A stretch of 64,000 nucleotides of DNA from Thiomicrorhabdus sp. ZW0627 (GCF_029767005.1 NZ_JARUQR010000001.1:243028-307027); one strand, 5' to 3'. Shown: positions 29,163 to 41,736, numbered from the stretch's first letter. A program made the numbers and translations. The notes: generated by a model from the sequence alone, not told the origin.

Positions 29163-29188
29163 AAAAAAACCGGGGGAATCCCGGTTTT
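29163..29188 (-). terminator. terminator of the alaC-hom-thrC group
   Basis: ACCGGG and CCCGGT, extended by A/T pairs, form a stem with a five-base loop about 50 bp after the thrC stop. On the minus strand it is followed by seven Ts. Confidence 0.85.
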
Positions 29189-29236
29189 AAATGACTTGAT
29201 ATGAAACTTCTATCTTATTGAAAATTTAGGATAATC

Positions 29237-30712
29237 TTATCCAAGAAAGTTCAATATTTCTGTTTCTATATCATTTTTATCGATGACCGTGGACTGGCTG
29301 ACCGGCTGATCAAACAAGGCCTGGATTTTAGCCGGGATTTTAACCTGGGCTTTTTCGGCGATGATCTTCAGTGCATCGATGTCGTGTAGATCGGTTACGC
29401 CAGAAATCGCATTGGCGATGACCGGTGAGAACTTAGTCCATTCCGCCGTCGAATAGACGATGGTTTTCAATGATGGTTGTTTTCGACAGGTTTCATAAGA
29501 TTTGAAACAAGTCGCCGTATGAGGGTCCATCAGGTAACCTTCTTCAAACGCTTGCTTGATGTAGGCTTCCCCTTCTTCATCGGTACAGAAATCCGCTGCG
29601 AAAATGGATTGGATTTGCGCCAATTCATCCGCTGTCAGTTCATAGTGCTTTTCTTTATCCAAAGCGAACATCAATTCTTTGGTACGTGCCGCTCCGAACA
29701 GGTCGAACAAAATGCGTTCAATGTTGGAGGACTTAAGGATATCCATTGCCGGTGAGGTTGTCGGAATGACTTCCAGGTTTCTCAAGTCATAGACACCGGT
29801 CTGAATGAACTTAGTCAGAACGTTGTTGTTGTTGGATGCGATCAGAATCTGTTCGACCGGTAAGCCCATCTTGTAAGCGTAGTATCCACCCAACGCATTA
29901 CCGAAATTTCCGCTCGGGACGTTCAGGTAGACTTTATCCCCTAGCTGAATCGCACTCTGGCGAATCAATTCAAGATAGCTGTGGACGTGATAAATGGTCT
30001 GGAAGATGATGCGTCCGAAGTTAACAGAATTGGCTGCTGACAGGGAAACCTGATTATCCTTGAGCTTCTCTTTAAATGACTCAGAAGTCAGTAACATTTT
30101 TAATGCGCTTTGCGCGTCATCAAAATCGCCTTTGATGCCGATGACTTTCAGGTTGTCGGCATCTTCGGTTACCATCTGTAGGCGTTGTACATCGGATGTA
30201 CCGCCTTCCGGATAAAGACAGGCAACCTGTACGTTTTCTTTGTTTCTGAAGGTATCCAGAGCAGCCGGGCCGGTGTCACCGGAAGTGGCCGCCAGAATCA
30301 GGTATTTTTCTTTACGGGCTTGTGCGATAGCCGAAAGCACGGTTCCGAAAGGTTGAAGCGCCATGTCTTTGAAAGCACGTGTTGGACCGTGATAAAGTTC
30401 ACTGACATACAGGTCTTCTCTGACTTTGACGACAGGAACCGGGTTCTTCGGATCATCGAAATGGTCGTAAAGGTTCAATGCGGCCGTGATGATTTCCGGT
30501 TCGATATCGATTTCAAATTCGTCCAAAATGGCTCGTGCCAGAGTCTTATAGTCCGAATACAGGTGCTTTTCAAGGAATGCAAGACCCAGCTTCGGCAGGC
30601 TTTTAGGAGAATAAAGGCCTCCGAAAGATGACATTGGGCTCAGGATCGCTTGGGAAAAAGTGATCTCTAAAGGAAATTGGCCGTCGTTGCCACGTGTTTC
30701 AATAAAGTTCAT
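29237..30712 (-). CDS. thrC: threonine synthase
   Basis: PLP enzyme converting O-phosphohomoserine to threonine. The PLP lysine is in GPTRAFKDMALQPFG, after the N-terminal TRG region, and the phosphate-binding SGNFGNALGGYYA loop follows. 491 residues put it with the longer class II enzymes. It is third in alaC-hom-thrC, 110 bases after hom, with a hairpin at 30783-30799 in the gap. Confidence 0.95.
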   Translation of the reverse strand: MNFIETRGNDGQFPLEITFSQAILSPMSSFGGLYSPKSLPKLGLAFLEKHLYSDYKTLARAILDEFEIDIEPEIITAALNLYDHFDDPKNPVPVVKVREDLYVSELYHGPTRAFKDMALQPFGTVLSAIAQARKEKYLILAATSGDTGPAALDTFRNKENVQVACLYPEGGTSDVQRLQMVTEDADNLKVIGIKGDFDDAQSALKMLLTSESFKEKLKDNQVSLSAANSVNFGRIIFQTIYHVHSYLELIRQSAIQLGDKVYLNVPSGNFGNALGGYYAYKMGLPVEQILIASNNNNVLTKFIQTGVYDLRNLEVIPTTSPAMDILKSSNIERILFDLFGAARTKELMFALDKEKHYELTADELAQIQSIFAADFCTDEEGEAYIKQAFEEGYLMDPHTATCFKSYETCRKQPSLKTIVYSTAEWTKFSPVIANAISGVTDLHDIDALKIIAEKAQVKIPAKIQALFDQPVSQSTVIDKNDIETEILNFLG

Positions 30713-30782
30713 AAGAAGATGTCCAACACAAAAATATTAATTAGCGGGAATTATACAGTTAATTCGAATCCAACATAACAAA

Positions 30783-30799
30783 GCCGGTTATAAACCGGC
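30783..30799 (-). terminator. hairpin between hom and thrC
   Basis: GCCGGTT and AACCGGC form a seven-bp stem with a three-base loop, followed on the minus strand by only three Ts. It lies 24 bases after the hom stop codon. It may be a partial terminator that lowers thrC expression or an mRNA-stabilising element. Confidence 0.5.
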
Positions 30800-30822
30800 C
30801 TCTATTAAATAGATTTAAGCGC

Positions 30823-32133
30823 TCAGCCTAATGAATCGACACGAATACGCATGATCTCGCCGTCGATTTCTTTCAGCGCCTGCAAGGAGGCCAATGCGGT
30901 ATTGAGATCCGACTCTTTGACAGTATTGGTGATCATAACCAGAGTTGCATCGTTTTTGTTGCTGGTACTCGGTTCTTGAAGCATATGCTCAACACTGATG
31001 TTGTATTCGGCAAGGATCGTGGTGATTTTCGCTAAAACACCTGCGTGATCCAAAGCGAAACAACGAATGTAATACGCCGATTCAATTTCATCAATTGAAA
31101 CAACAGGTGCCTGCTCTAGGTGGTCTGCCTTAAAACCAAGTGCCGGCACACGATCCTCTTTCGGTTGATCCTGCCAGCGAATAACATCGATAATGTCAGC
31201 TACAACCGCGCTCGCCGTCGGCCCTGCCCCGGCTCCCGGGCCGTAATACATAGTCGGTCCGACATGGTTGCCATAAGCCATAACCGCGTTCATTACACCG
31301 TTAACGTTGGCGATCAGTACCGATTTAGGAACCATTGTAGGATGCACTCGCAACGAGTAGCCATTCTCGGTGCGGCTAGCCATACCTAGGTGCTTAATTT
31401 CATAACCTAGCTGAGAGGCGAAACGGATGTCGTCTGCACTTACCTTACTGATGCCCTCGGTATAGACCTTGTCGAACTGAAGTTCAATTCCGAAGGCGAT
31501 GGAAGCCAGGATAGTCAGTTTGTGTGCTGCATCAATCCCTTCAACGTCAAAGGTCGGATCCGCTTCGGCGTAACCAAGTTCTTGAGCAGTCTTCAAAACG
31601 GTCGCAAAGTCGGCACCCGGCTGTTTCATTTCTGTAAGGATGTAGTTTCCAGTACCGTTAATGATTCCGGCTACCCACTCGATCTCATTACCTGCCAGTC
31701 CTTCTCTCATCGCCTTAATGATTGGAATGCCGCCTGCTACGGCCGCTTCATAAGAAACGATGACGTTGTGTTTGTCAGCTAGAGCAAACAGTTCGTTTCC
31801 GTATTCTGCAATCAATGCTTTATTGGCGGTAACGACATGCTTGCCGTTCTGAATGGCTGTTTCAAGAAGTGATTTAGCAAGTGTGGTACCGCCCATCAGT
31901 TCGACGACGATGTCGACATCCGGATGGTTGACGACATCGCTTGGTTGATCGGTCACTTTAATGCCGGTCGTGTCAACCGGACGCGCACGGTTTAGGTCAC
32001 GTACAGCAATAATGGAAACTTCAATCGTCTGGCCTAGGCGTCGCTGAATTTCCGACAATGACTTTTGCAGGATTTCAACGGTACCGCCACCGACGGTACC
32101 CAACCCTAATAGACCAATTTTGACTGCTTTCAT
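30823..32133 (-). CDS. hom: homoserine dehydrogenase
   Basis: 436 residues: N-terminal NAD(P)-binding fold (GLLGLGTVGGGTVEIL), the catalytic domain with GIINGTGNYILTEM and YAEADPTFDVEGIDAAHK, and a C-terminal ACT domain (CFALDHAGVLAKITTIL, residues 350-430) that normally senses threonine. It is the monofunctional form, not fused to aspartate kinase. AGGAAAC precedes the ATG. It lies between alaC and thrC. Confidence 0.97.
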   Translation of the reverse strand: MKAVKIGLLGLGTVGGGTVEILQKSLSEIQRRLGQTIEVSIIAVRDLNRARPVDTTGIKVTDQPSDVVNHPDVDIVVELMGGTTLAKSLLETAIQNGKHVVTANKALIAEYGNELFALADKHNVIVSYEAAVAGGIPIIKAMREGLAGNEIEWVAGIINGTGNYILTEMKQPGADFATVLKTAQELGYAEADPTFDVEGIDAAHKLTILASIAFGIELQFDKVYTEGISKVSADDIRFASQLGYEIKHLGMASRTENGYSLRVHPTMVPKSVLIANVNGVMNAVMAYGNHVGPTMYYGPGAGAGPTASAVVADIIDVIRWQDQPKEDRVPALGFKADHLEQAPVVSIDEIESAYYIRCFALDHAGVLAKITTILAEYNISVEHMLQEPSTSNKNDATLVMITNTVKESDLNTALASLQALKEIDGEIMRIRVDSLG

Positions 32134-32174
32134 TTTTACTTGTTTCCTGTTTGTTTTGCTATGTGTGATTTTGT

Positions 32175-33371
32175 TTAATCTTGTTTAATCAATCCGTCTT
32201 TGCGGAACATGTCACGAATTCCTCGAATCGCCTGGCGCGTACGGTGTTCATTTTCGATCAGGCCGAAACGGACATAGTCGTCACCGTAGTCACCGAAGCC
32301 GATTCCCGGAGAGACGGCCACCTTGGCATCAGTCAGCAATTTTTTAGAGAATTCAATCGATCCCATCGACTTATACTCTTCAGGAATCGGTGCCCATACG
32401 AACATGGTCGCTTTAGGCGGTGTGACATTCCAGCCGATCGAGTTCAATCCCTGGCAAAGTACATCGCGACGTAGCTTGTACATGTCGCAGATTTCCTGAA
32501 CGCACTCCTGCGGGCCTTCAAGTGCAGCGATCGCAGCAACCTGAATTGGCGTGAACGTACCGTAATCCAGGTAGGATTTCATGCGCTTCAAAGCGTTGAC
32601 CAAAGTCGGGTTACCAACCATGAATCCGACACGCCATCCAGGCATGTTGTAACTCTTCGATAAAGTGTAGAACTCGACTGCGATGTCTTTCGCCCCTTCG
32701 ACTTGCAGAATCGATGGCGCCTTATAGCCGTCGAAAACAATGTCTGCATAAGCCAAGTCGTGAATGACCCAGATGCCGTGCTCTTTAGCAATGGCAACGA
32801 CCTTTTCAAAGAATTCCAGCTCAACGGTCTGAGTTGTCGGGTTACCAGGAAAGTTCAAAACCAGCATCTTAGGTTTTGGCCAGGATTCCTTGATGGCTTT
32901 CTCTAGCTCATCAAAAAAGTCCACTTCCGGGGTCATGCGTACATGGCGGATGTCGGCACCCGCGATTACAAAACCGTATGGATGAATCGGATAAGCAGGA
33001 TTCGGGACAAGGACGGTATCGCCCTTATCCACAGTAGCTAAAGCCAAGTGGGCCAGCCCTTCTTTCGATCCGATCGTGACGACCGCTTCGGTGTTTGAAT
33101 CCAAGTCGACGTCGTAATTTTTTTTGTACCAGTTACAGATCGCTTTACGTAAACGCGGAATTCCCTGTGAAACTGAGTAACGATGCGTCCCTTCACGTTG
33201 TACGACTTCGATCAATTTATCAACGATATGTTTCGGAGTGTCTTGGTCGGGGTTCCCCATACCGAAGTCAATAATGTCTTCACCTCTTCTACGAGCCTCG
33301 GCTTTTAATTCGCCGACGATGTTGAACACATAAGGTGGAAGTCTTTTAATTCTTTGGAACTCTTCTATCAC
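32175..33371 (-). CDS. alaC: AlaC-type class I/II aminotransferase
   Basis: 398-residue PLP aminotransferase. The N-terminal [11 protein letters not shown]....[19 protein letters not shown] is close to E. coli AlaC, a glutamate-pyruvate transaminase. The PLP lysine is in [21 protein letters not shown] at 33371 with AGAAGG nine bases upstream is preferred over a GTG at 33395 that has no ribosome binding site. Its grouping with hom and thrC is common in gammaproteobacteria. It is divergent from the Mth938-domain gene. Confidence 0.92.
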   Translation of the reverse strand: MIEEFQRIKRLPPYVFNIVGELKAEARRRGEDIIDFGMGNPDQDTPKHIVDKLIEVVQREGTHRYSVSQGIPRLRKAICNWYKKNYDVDLDSNTEAVVTIGSKEGLAHLALATVDKGDTVLVPNPAYPIHPYGFVIAGADIRHVRMTPEVDFFDELEKAIKESWPKPKMLVLNFPGNPTTQTVELEFFEKVVAIAKEHGIWVIHDLAYADIVFDGYKAPSILQVEGAKDIAVEFYTLSKSYNMPGWRVGFMVGNPTLVNALKRMKSYLDYGTFTPIQVAAIAALEGPQECVQEICDMYKLRRDVLCQGLNSIGWNVTPPKATMFVWAPIPEEYKSMGSIEFSKKLLTDAKVAVSPGIGFGDYGDDYVRFGLIENEHRTRQAIRGIRDMFRKDGLIKQD

Positions 33372-33463
33372 GAAAATTAGCCTTCTGTAAGCCACGCAAA
33401 AAAGCGGTAAAATAGAAATTTTTTATAAACGACTAATGATACAGAAACATTTCATTTCGTCAA

Positions 33464-33501
33464 TTGATAATCATCATTAAATCCGCTTTAATAGCGGATT
33501 T
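33464..33501 (+). promoter_or_regulatory. probable promoter and overlapping hairpin upstream of the Mth938-domain gene
   Basis: TTGATA (33464-33469) and TTTAAT (33487-33492) are spaced 17 bp. The -10 box is flanked by the perfect inverted repeat AAATCCGCT/AGCGGATTT (33479-33501), which could serve as an operator for a dimeric regulator. The gene starts 50 bases further on. Confidence 0.5.
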
Positions 33502-33551
33502 GTGGCGAATGCTGAGATAGCCTTCAAATATCTAAAACGGGACCATAATTT

Positions 33552-33935
33552 ATGAAATTTACCGAACACCGCGACTCGAACGTTTATGCGGTAAAACGAT
33601 ACGAATCCGGAGAGGTTAAAATCAACGATCAGGTCGTCAATCAAAGCTGTTTTCTGAATCAGAAGGAATTAGTCAGGGAATGGTCTTGTAACCATATTTC
33701 CAAATTGGAGGAGCGGCATCTGGATCAGTTAATGTCCCTGAATCCAGAAGTCATCATTCTAGGAACTGGTGAACAACAAGTTTTTCCTGAGCCGAGGCTG
33801 TTTGCCCATTGTGCACGTAAAGGAATCGGACTGGAAGTGATGAACAATGTCGCCGCTTGTCGTACTTATAACGTGCTGACGACCGAGGATAGAGAGGTAG
33901 TTCTGGCTTTGATCATGGAGCCCGAAAACGATTGA
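33552..33935 (+). CDS. Mth938-like (NDUFAF3/DUF498) domain protein
   Basis: A 127-residue single-domain protein with the core LNPEVIILGTGEQQVFPEPRLF, then GIGLEVMNNVAACRTYNVL and a final REVVLALIM. The human homologue NDUFAF3 helps assemble respiratory complex I; bacterial copies lack a defined role. It is soluble and probably cytoplasmic. It is convergent with nlpD, 11 bases apart, occupying the place where rpoS follows nlpD in many gammaproteobacteria. Confidence 0.88.
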   Translation: MKFTEHRDSNVYAVKRYESGEVKINDQVVNQSCFLNQKELVREWSCNHISKLEERHLDQLMSLNPEVIILGTGEQQVFPEPRLFAHCARKGIGLEVMNNVAACRTYNVLTTEDREVVLALIMEPEND

Positions 33936-33946
33936 TGTGAAAGCCG

Positions 33947-34708
33947 TCAGTGTCCGTTGAAGAGCTTTTTCACATCGACCTTTCGGCCTCGATAACGGGC
34001 TTCCAGATAAAGCTTTGGTCGATCGGTTTCGCCGCTGGCGCCTAGGGAAGCGATTGTTTGGCCGGATTTGACCGCTTGACCTTCCTTGACAAGTAAGCGG
34101 CTGTTATGGGCGTAAGTGCTCAGATAGCCACTGGGGTGCTTGATCATGACCAGCAAACCAAAATGCGCGATTCCGTCGCCAGCGTAGACTACCTCGCCTT
34201 GTTCGACGGCTTTGACCGGAAGTCCCGGAACGCCGTAGATTTCAAGTGAATTCAATCCTGAAGGATCTCTCTTGTATTGATATTGTAATTTAGTGTCCAT
34301 AGGCCACTTCCAAGAGGCAGATTTCTTGGAAATCAAAGACCTCTCGAAGTGTTTTTTTGCCGTAGAACCGTTTTGCGGAATCACTAATTTCTGGTTAAGG
34401 TAGATCGTATAAGGTGGGAGCAGATCATTTGCGTAGGCAAGCTGATCCATGTTGATCTTGCATTTGACCGCGATCGTACTCAAGGTATCCCCTCTCTTCA
34501 CTTTGTATTGCGTTCCGCAGCGGGAATGCCCATTGCCTGTTGAGCTATAATGAGATTGTCCTAACCGTAAATATTCCGAATCATTGGAACTTGGTGTGCT
34601 GCTGCAACCTGACAAAAGAGAGAAGGAAAGTACGGTGGAGGCCATTACCACCGTTTTGCTTTGTATGGACTTTGATTTTCGTATGTATTGAAGGGATTCG
34701 AAAGTCAT
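33947..34708 (-). CDS. nlpD: NlpD-like lipoprotein with LysM and LytM/M23 domains
   Basis: About 253 residues. The signal sequence ends in a lipobox LLSGC (Cys35), followed by a LysM domain (YKVKRGDTLSTIAVKCKI) and a C-terminal LytM domain. The late zinc motif reads YAHN instead of HxH, so it is probably a catalytically inactive amidase activator, as is E. coli NlpD. The order surE-pcm-yqaA-nlpD supports the name. ATG at 34708 places the lipobox normally. Confidence 0.9.
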   Translation of the reverse strand: MTFESLQYIRKSKSIQSKTVVMASTVLSFSLLSGCSSTPSSNDSEYLRLGQSHYSSTGNGHSRCGTQYKVKRGDTLSTIAVKCKINMDQLAYANDLLPPYTIYLNQKLVIPQNGSTAKKHFERSLISKKSASWKWPMDTKLQYQYKRDPSGLNSLEIYGVPGLPVKAVEQGEVVYAGDGIAHFGLLVMIKHPSGYLSTYAHNSRLLVKEGQAVKSGQTIASLGASGETDRPKLYLEARYRGRKVDVKKLFNGH

Positions 34709-34722
34709 CGTTTCGCCATGGT

Positions 34723-35301
34723 TTATGTGAGTTTTACGATCAAATAAAATACGATCAGAGCAACAGCAAGCCACCCCAACCAATCGATCCATTTGCGGAT
34801 TTTTTCCTGATATCGTTCGCCACCGACTTTCATCACCCATGCGACCAAAAAGAAGCGTGCGCCGCGACCGACCAACGAAGCCAGTAAAAATGGCAATAGC
34901 GCCATGTTAGTGGCTCCGGCGGTAACTGTAAACAGTTTGTAAGGTATGGGGCTGAAACCGGCTACAAATACGATCCAAACGCCATACTCCTCAAAGAATC
35001 CTTCAACTTCATGATAGCGTGCCTCGTAGCCGATTGACTGAATCATTGGCCACACAAGCTCTAGGAGCCAGTAACCGATGGCATAACCTAAAAGGCCACC
35101 TATCAGTGAGAAAATGGTTGCAATCCATGCGTATTGGAACGCTTTTTCCGGTTTCGCCAGAGCCATCGGCATGAGCATGACGTCGGGTGGAATCGGAAAG
35201 AATGAAGATTCGGCGAAACTCATGCCGCCCAAATACCAAGGGGCTTTCGGGTGTTTAGCCCAGGTTATAGTTTTATCGTAAAGAGTAGAAAACAGGCTCA
35301 C
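34723..35301 (-). CDS. YqaA/DedA-family (VTT domain) membrane protein
   Basis: 192 residues with four to five hydrophobic segments. The VTT-domain features are SFAESSFFPIPPDVMLMP near the start, GGLLGYAIGYWLLE, and FSPIPYKLFTVTAGATN with the conserved proline pair. Relatives are inner membrane proteins linked to lipid scrambling. It overlaps pcm by four bases and lies 14 bases before nlpD, so it belongs to the surE operon. Confidence 0.9.
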   Translation of the reverse strand: MSLFSTLYDKTITWAKHPKAPWYLGGMSFAESSFFPIPPDVMLMPMALAKPEKAFQYAWIATIFSLIGGLLGYAIGYWLLELVWPMIQSIGYEARYHEVEGFFEEYGVWIVFVAGFSPIPYKLFTVTAGATNMALLPFLLASLVGRGARFFLVAWVMKVGGERYQEKIRKWIDWLGWLAVALIVFYLIVKLT

Positions 35302-36047
35302 GCTTCAATCCCTTGTTTCATCGGAACAAACAGTACTTCGCCCAAGCAGGTTTCTTTGACACCTGTCGAAGTTTTGATGAATCCATATAATAATTGTTCT
35401 TTTTCGCCAATCGGCATGACAAGTCTGCCTCCGGTTCTAAGTTGGGTGATGAGTTCTTCAGGAAGCTTTTCAGGCGCTGCGGCTGAAATGATCCCGTCGA
35501 AAGGTGCATTGGATGGCCATCCCCAGTGCCCATCACTCAAGTCGAAAGTAATGTTGCTCAGATCCAAGGATGCAATGACATCTTTGGCTTTTTTCATCAA
35601 AGGCTCGATACGTTCAACACTAAACAATTTATCGACTAACAATGATAATACGGCCGTCTGATAGCCGGAACCGGTACCAATTTCTAAAACCTTATTCATA
35701 GTTTCATTGGTTCTGTCGGCGAGTAGCCATTGAGTCATCGTGGCGACAACGATGGGTTGTGAAATGGTTTGACCGTAACCGATCGGTAGAGCTGTATCCT
35801 CGTAAGAGCGGGTTCCCATCGCTTCATCCAAAAAAAGGTGCCTTGGAACGACACGCATCGCATTAAGTACAGACTGATCCGTTATACCGAGGTCAACGAG
35901 CCTGCGAATGAGACGGTCTCGCGTCCTTTGAGACGTCATACCGACACCTTGGTGGCGTTGAAAGGCGCTGTTTGGGTATTTCGCTGGTTGCGACAGAAAT
36001 TGTTGAGCCAGTAGTGCGTTCAGGTTCAAGGATTCGTTTTTGCCCAT
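35298..36047 (-). CDS. pcm: protein-L-isoaspartate O-methyltransferase
   Basis: Repairs isoaspartyl residues in aged proteins using S-adenosylmethionine. It has the family signature ALPIGYGQTISQPIVVATMT, the SAM-binding EIGTGSGYQTAVLS, and FDGIISAAAPEKLPEEL. At 249 residues it has about 36 extra N-terminal residues compared with E. coli Pcm; a Met at residue 37 is an alternative start. The ATG at 36047 overlaps the end of surE by 22 bases, indicating coupling. Confidence 0.95.
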   Translation of the reverse strand: MGKNESLNLNALLAQQFLSQPAKYPNSAFQRHQGVGMTSQRTRDRLIRRLVDLGITDQSVLNAMRVVPRHLFLDEAMGTRSYEDTALPIGYGQTISQPIVVATMTQWLLADRTNETMNKVLEIGTGSGYQTAVLSLLVDKLFSVERIEPLMKKAKDVIASLDLSNITFDLSDGHWGWPSNAPFDGIISAAAPEKLPEELITQLRTGGRLVMPIGEKEQLLYGFIKTSTGVKETCLGEVLFVPMKQGIEA

Positions 36048-36793
36048 TGTTGTAGTGTTTCCATCATCTCGTAGTGACTAAGGTCGATCTTAAGCGGTGT
36101 GATAGAGGCGTAGCCGTGCTCTACCGCATAAAAATCTGTACCCTCGCCTGCATCGGCCGCATCACCGGCGGGACCGATCCAATAAATCGGTTTGCCACGC
36201 GGATCGGTTTGTTTCACCACCGGTTCCGAGCAGTGACGTTTACCCAAGCGGGTGATCTTGATACCCTTCAGTTCTTTTAGCGGGATGTCGGGCACGTTGA
36301 TATTGATAATGGTGTCCGAGCTGATCGAGGGAAGTTGGTTTAAAAATTTAACGAGTACATAAGCTGCGGTTTCGTAATGACGGTCTCCGCATAAAGAAAT
36401 CGCAATGGACGGTTTACCAAGAAAACGCCCTTCTGTCGCGGCAGCGACCGTCCCAGAGTAAAGGACGTCGTCTCCCATGTTGGCACCGTCGTTTATGCCT
36501 GAAAGGACAATATTCGGCTGAAAGTCTAGAGCACCGTTGATGCCGAGATGAACGCAATCGGTTGGTGTGCCGTTGACGCTGAAGATGCGGCAGTTATTAG
36601 GGAGTTCTTTGGTAGATTGGCTCTGGATGCGTAAAGGTTCCAGTAGAGTCAGGGAGTTGCTCGCTGCACTGCGGTTACGATCTGGAGCCAGCATCACCAG
36701 CTCTTTAAAATCGACTTGTTGACGTAAAGTGTCAAAGAGAACCTTAATACCGGGAGCTAAATAACCGTCGTCGTTGGAGAGCAGAATGTTCAT
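36026..36793 (-). CDS. surE: 5'/3'-nucleotidase SurE
   Basis: A 255-residue metal-dependent nucleotidase. The N-terminal MNILLSNDDGYLAPGI carries the two metal-binding aspartates. NRSAASNSLTL and VLSGINDGANMGDDVLYSGTVAAATEG complete the active site. It heads surE-pcm-yqaA-nlpD. It is divergent from smr, with 49 bases between. The ispD, ispF and truD genes that often precede surE are absent. Confidence 0.96.
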   Translation of the reverse strand: MNILLSNDDGYLAPGIKVLFDTLRQQVDFKELVMLAPDRNRSAASNSLTLLEPLRIQSQSTKELPNNCRIFSVNGTPTDCVHLGINGALDFQPNIVLSGINDGANMGDDVLYSGTVAAATEGRFLGKPSIAISLCGDRHYETAAYVLVKFLNQLPSISSDTIININVPDIPLKELKGIKITRLGKRHCSEPVVKQTDPRGKPIYWIGPAGDAADAGEGTDFYAVEHGYASITPLKIDLSHYEMMETLQQWAKTNP

Positions 36794-36842
36794 CAGGTAA
36801 AATAACCCATATCCATAATTTTTATAATAAGAAGATTATATA

Positions 36843-37400
36843 GTGTCTAAGTTGTCAGCAGAAGATAAATCCTTATTTACTGAAGCGATGAGCGGTGTGG
36901 AACCGCTTAACCGTAATGCTAAGGTGTCCCATCATCAAGCCGATCAGCAACAGGCCCGTTATCGAAAAGCCTTGAAGGGAATAAGGCAGAAGCAACGCCA
37001 GGCAGTTTCCGAGGTGGATGTGATTGAGACGCTTGATACAGCTGATACGGTGGGTGCGTTCGAGAGTTTGATGTATCACCGTAAGGGTTTACGTCTTCAG
37101 GAATTAAGCCGGCTTAAGCGAGGTGAGTTTCCGATTGAAGCCGAACTTGACCTGCATGGCATGACCGAAATTTCTGCGGACGAGTCTCTTCAGGCTTTTG
37201 TGCATCGTTGCTATCAGGCGCACAAGCGCAGTGTTTTAATCATACATGGTAAAGGGTATAACTCGAAAACCGATGCACCTGTGCTGAAAAACTTGGCTAA
37301 TAAGCGTCTTCGTCAACTGAAGAATGTGATTGCATTTTGTAGCGCACAACCTAAAGACGGTGGTACAGGTAGCGTGTATGTACTGTTAAAAGCACGCTAA
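36843..37400 (+). CDS. Smr-domain protein
   Basis: 185 residues: a basic helical N-terminal region (about 1-95) followed by an Smr domain with the two signature motifs LDLHGMT and IIHGKGYNS. Small Smr proteins are DNA- or RNA-cleaving or nicking enzymes in repair or RNA turnover; the substrate here is unknown. The start is GTG with AAGAAG nearby. It is convergent with ftsB across a 24-bp palindrome. Confidence 0.9.
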   Translation: MSKLSAEDKSLFTEAMSGVEPLNRNAKVSHHQADQQQARYRKALKGIRQKQRQAVSEVDVIETLDTADTVGAFESLMYHRKGLRLQELSRLKRGEFPIEAELDLHGMTEISADESLQAFVHRCYQAHKRSVLIIHGKGYNSKTDAPVLKNLANKRLRQLKNVIAFCSAQPKDGGTGSVYVLLKAR

Positions 37401-37443
37401 TATTACTTTTAAAACATGGACTTAATGTGAAGAGTTGATTTTT

Positions 37444-37467
37444 ATTTCGAACAGGCCTGTTCGAAAT
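37444..37467. repeat. 24-bp perfect intergenic palindrome centred on CAGGCCTG
   Basis: ATTTCGAACAGG is mirrored exactly by CCTGTTCGAAAT with no spacer. It lies between the convergent smr and ftsB genes. The inner 14 bases are identical to the palindromes at 14631 and 53555. No T-run follows, so a pure terminator role is not obvious. Confidence 0.8.
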
Positions 37468-37488
37468 GGAAGCAAGTTTCGAAATGAA

Positions 37489-37854
37489 TTATTGTGAAAC
37501 TGTTTGGTTGTTTGTCGGCACACCGTCATTTTGCAACGAGGCTTCTGCCTTTTCTTCTGTTAGGCTATTTTCTTTTCTGGGTTTTGTTTCAATCACTTCT
37601 ACAAAAACCTCGTCTTTGGCGATCATGCCCAACGTCTGTCTTGCTAAAGTTTCTACCGAGCTGTCTTGGGTTTGCAGGTCTTTTACTTGTTGGGACAACT
37701 CTAAATTTTGTCTCTTTTGGTAGGCCAACTGATCTTCAAGCTGCATAAGTTGATTCTGCAAACTAAAAAGCTCGCCGACCCCACCGTTAGATGAGAGCAA
37801 GCGAGCTAATAAAATAACAAGAATGAGTCCTAAGATCAGATAAAGACGTTTCAT
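37489..37854 (-). CDS. ftsB: cell division protein FtsB
   Basis: A 121-residue bitopic protein. One N-terminal membrane segment (LYLILGLILVILLARLL) is followed by a leucine-rich coiled coil (residues 28-65) and the conserved ETLARQTLGMIAKDEVFVEVI motif. It forms the FtsQLB divisome complex. It lies 47 bases after eno, the usual order, but ispD, which commonly follows ftsB, is not present. The C-terminal 25 residues are an extra polar tail. Confidence 0.93.
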   Translation of the reverse strand: MKRLYLILGLILVILLARLLSSNGGVGELFSLQNQLMQLEDQLAYQKRQNLELSQQVKDLQTQDSSVETLARQTLGMIAKDEVFVEVIETKPRKENSLTEEKAEASLQNDGVPTNNQTVSQ

Positions 37855-37901
37855 AAAACTTCTGTGTTCCGACCTGAATATGGACTCATCAAAGCGCCAG
37901 A

Positions 37902-39200
<1,299 letters not shown>

Positions 39201-39263
39201 TTAAATTTTTTATATCTGGTTATTTTAAAACGGTTATATAACAAACGGATGACAATTTTACTG

Positions 39264-40097
39264 TCAAATTGAATTTTCAATGAACCCTTCAGATTTAACC
39301 AAGTCATCTATATGTTTCAAGGTGGTCAGCAAAGGTTTTAAATTACCAATCGGCCACATGTTTGGGCCATCACTCAATGCCTTTTCCGGATTTGGATGGG
39401 TTTCCATAAATAAACCGGAAATTCCAACCGCTGTAGCTGCACGCGCCAAAACCGGAACCATCTCTCTTTGACCGCCGGAAGTGCTTCCTTGTCCACCAGG
39501 TTGCTGTACCGAGTGTGTGGCATCGAATACGACCGGGCAACCCGTGCGGCGCATGGTCGATAAGCCCCTCATATCCGACACCAGTGTGTTGTAACCGAAA
39601 GAGGTTCCGCGGTCACAAACCATAATGTTTTCATTGCCTACTTCACGCGCTTTGGCGACAACCTGATCCATATCCCAAGGTGCTTGAAACTGCCCCTTTT
39701 TGATATTGACCGGCAAGCCCTGGCTACAGACACGCTGAATAAAGTTGGTTTGGCGTACTAAAAAAGCAGGTGTCTGTAGAACGTCTACAACATCCGACAC
39801 TTCCTCAAGCGGCGTATCTTCATGTACGTCTGTCAGAACTGGTACACCAATCTCGTCTTTGACTTTTTGCAGAATGCGAAGCCCTTCTTCGATTCCCAGA
39901 CCACGAAAGCTATTGGTCGATGTGCGGTTTGCCTTATCGTAGGACGATTTAAAAATGAAAGGGATACCAAGCTCGTCCGTCATCTCTTTCAACTGGCCAG
40001 CTGTATCGATGGCGAGTTGTTCCGATTCGATAACACAAGGACCCGCAATCAAGAATAAAGGTTGATCAATGCCTGCTTCAAAGTGACATAATTTCAT
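39264..40097 (-). CDS. kdsA: 3-deoxy-8-phosphooctulonate (KDO8P) synthase, metal-dependent class
   Basis: 277 residues. It condenses phosphoenolpyruvate with arabinose 5-phosphate to make the KDO precursor of lipopolysaccharide. [10 protein letters not shown] places a cysteine (Cys21) where the metal-independent E. coli enzyme has asparagine, so this is the metal-dependent (Aquifex-like) class. Other motifs are [12 protein letters not shown] and [12 protein letters not shown] at 40097 uses GGGAG overlapping the end of pyrG. Confidence 0.95.
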   Translation of the reverse strand: MKLCHFEAGIDQPLFLIAGPCVIESEQLAIDTAGQLKEMTDELGIPFIFKSSYDKANRTSTNSFRGLGIEEGLRILQKVKDEIGVPVLTDVHEDTPLEEVSDVVDVLQTPAFLVRQTNFIQRVCSQGLPVNIKKGQFQAPWDMDQVVAKAREVGNENIMVCDRGTSFGYNTLVSDMRGLSTMRRTGCPVVFDATHSVQQPGGQGSTSGGQREMVPVLARAATAVGISGLFMETHPNPEKALSDGPNMWPIGNLKPLLTTLKHIDDLVKSEGFIENSI

Positions 40098-40101
40098 TAA
40101 A

Positions 40102-41736
<1,635 letters not shown>

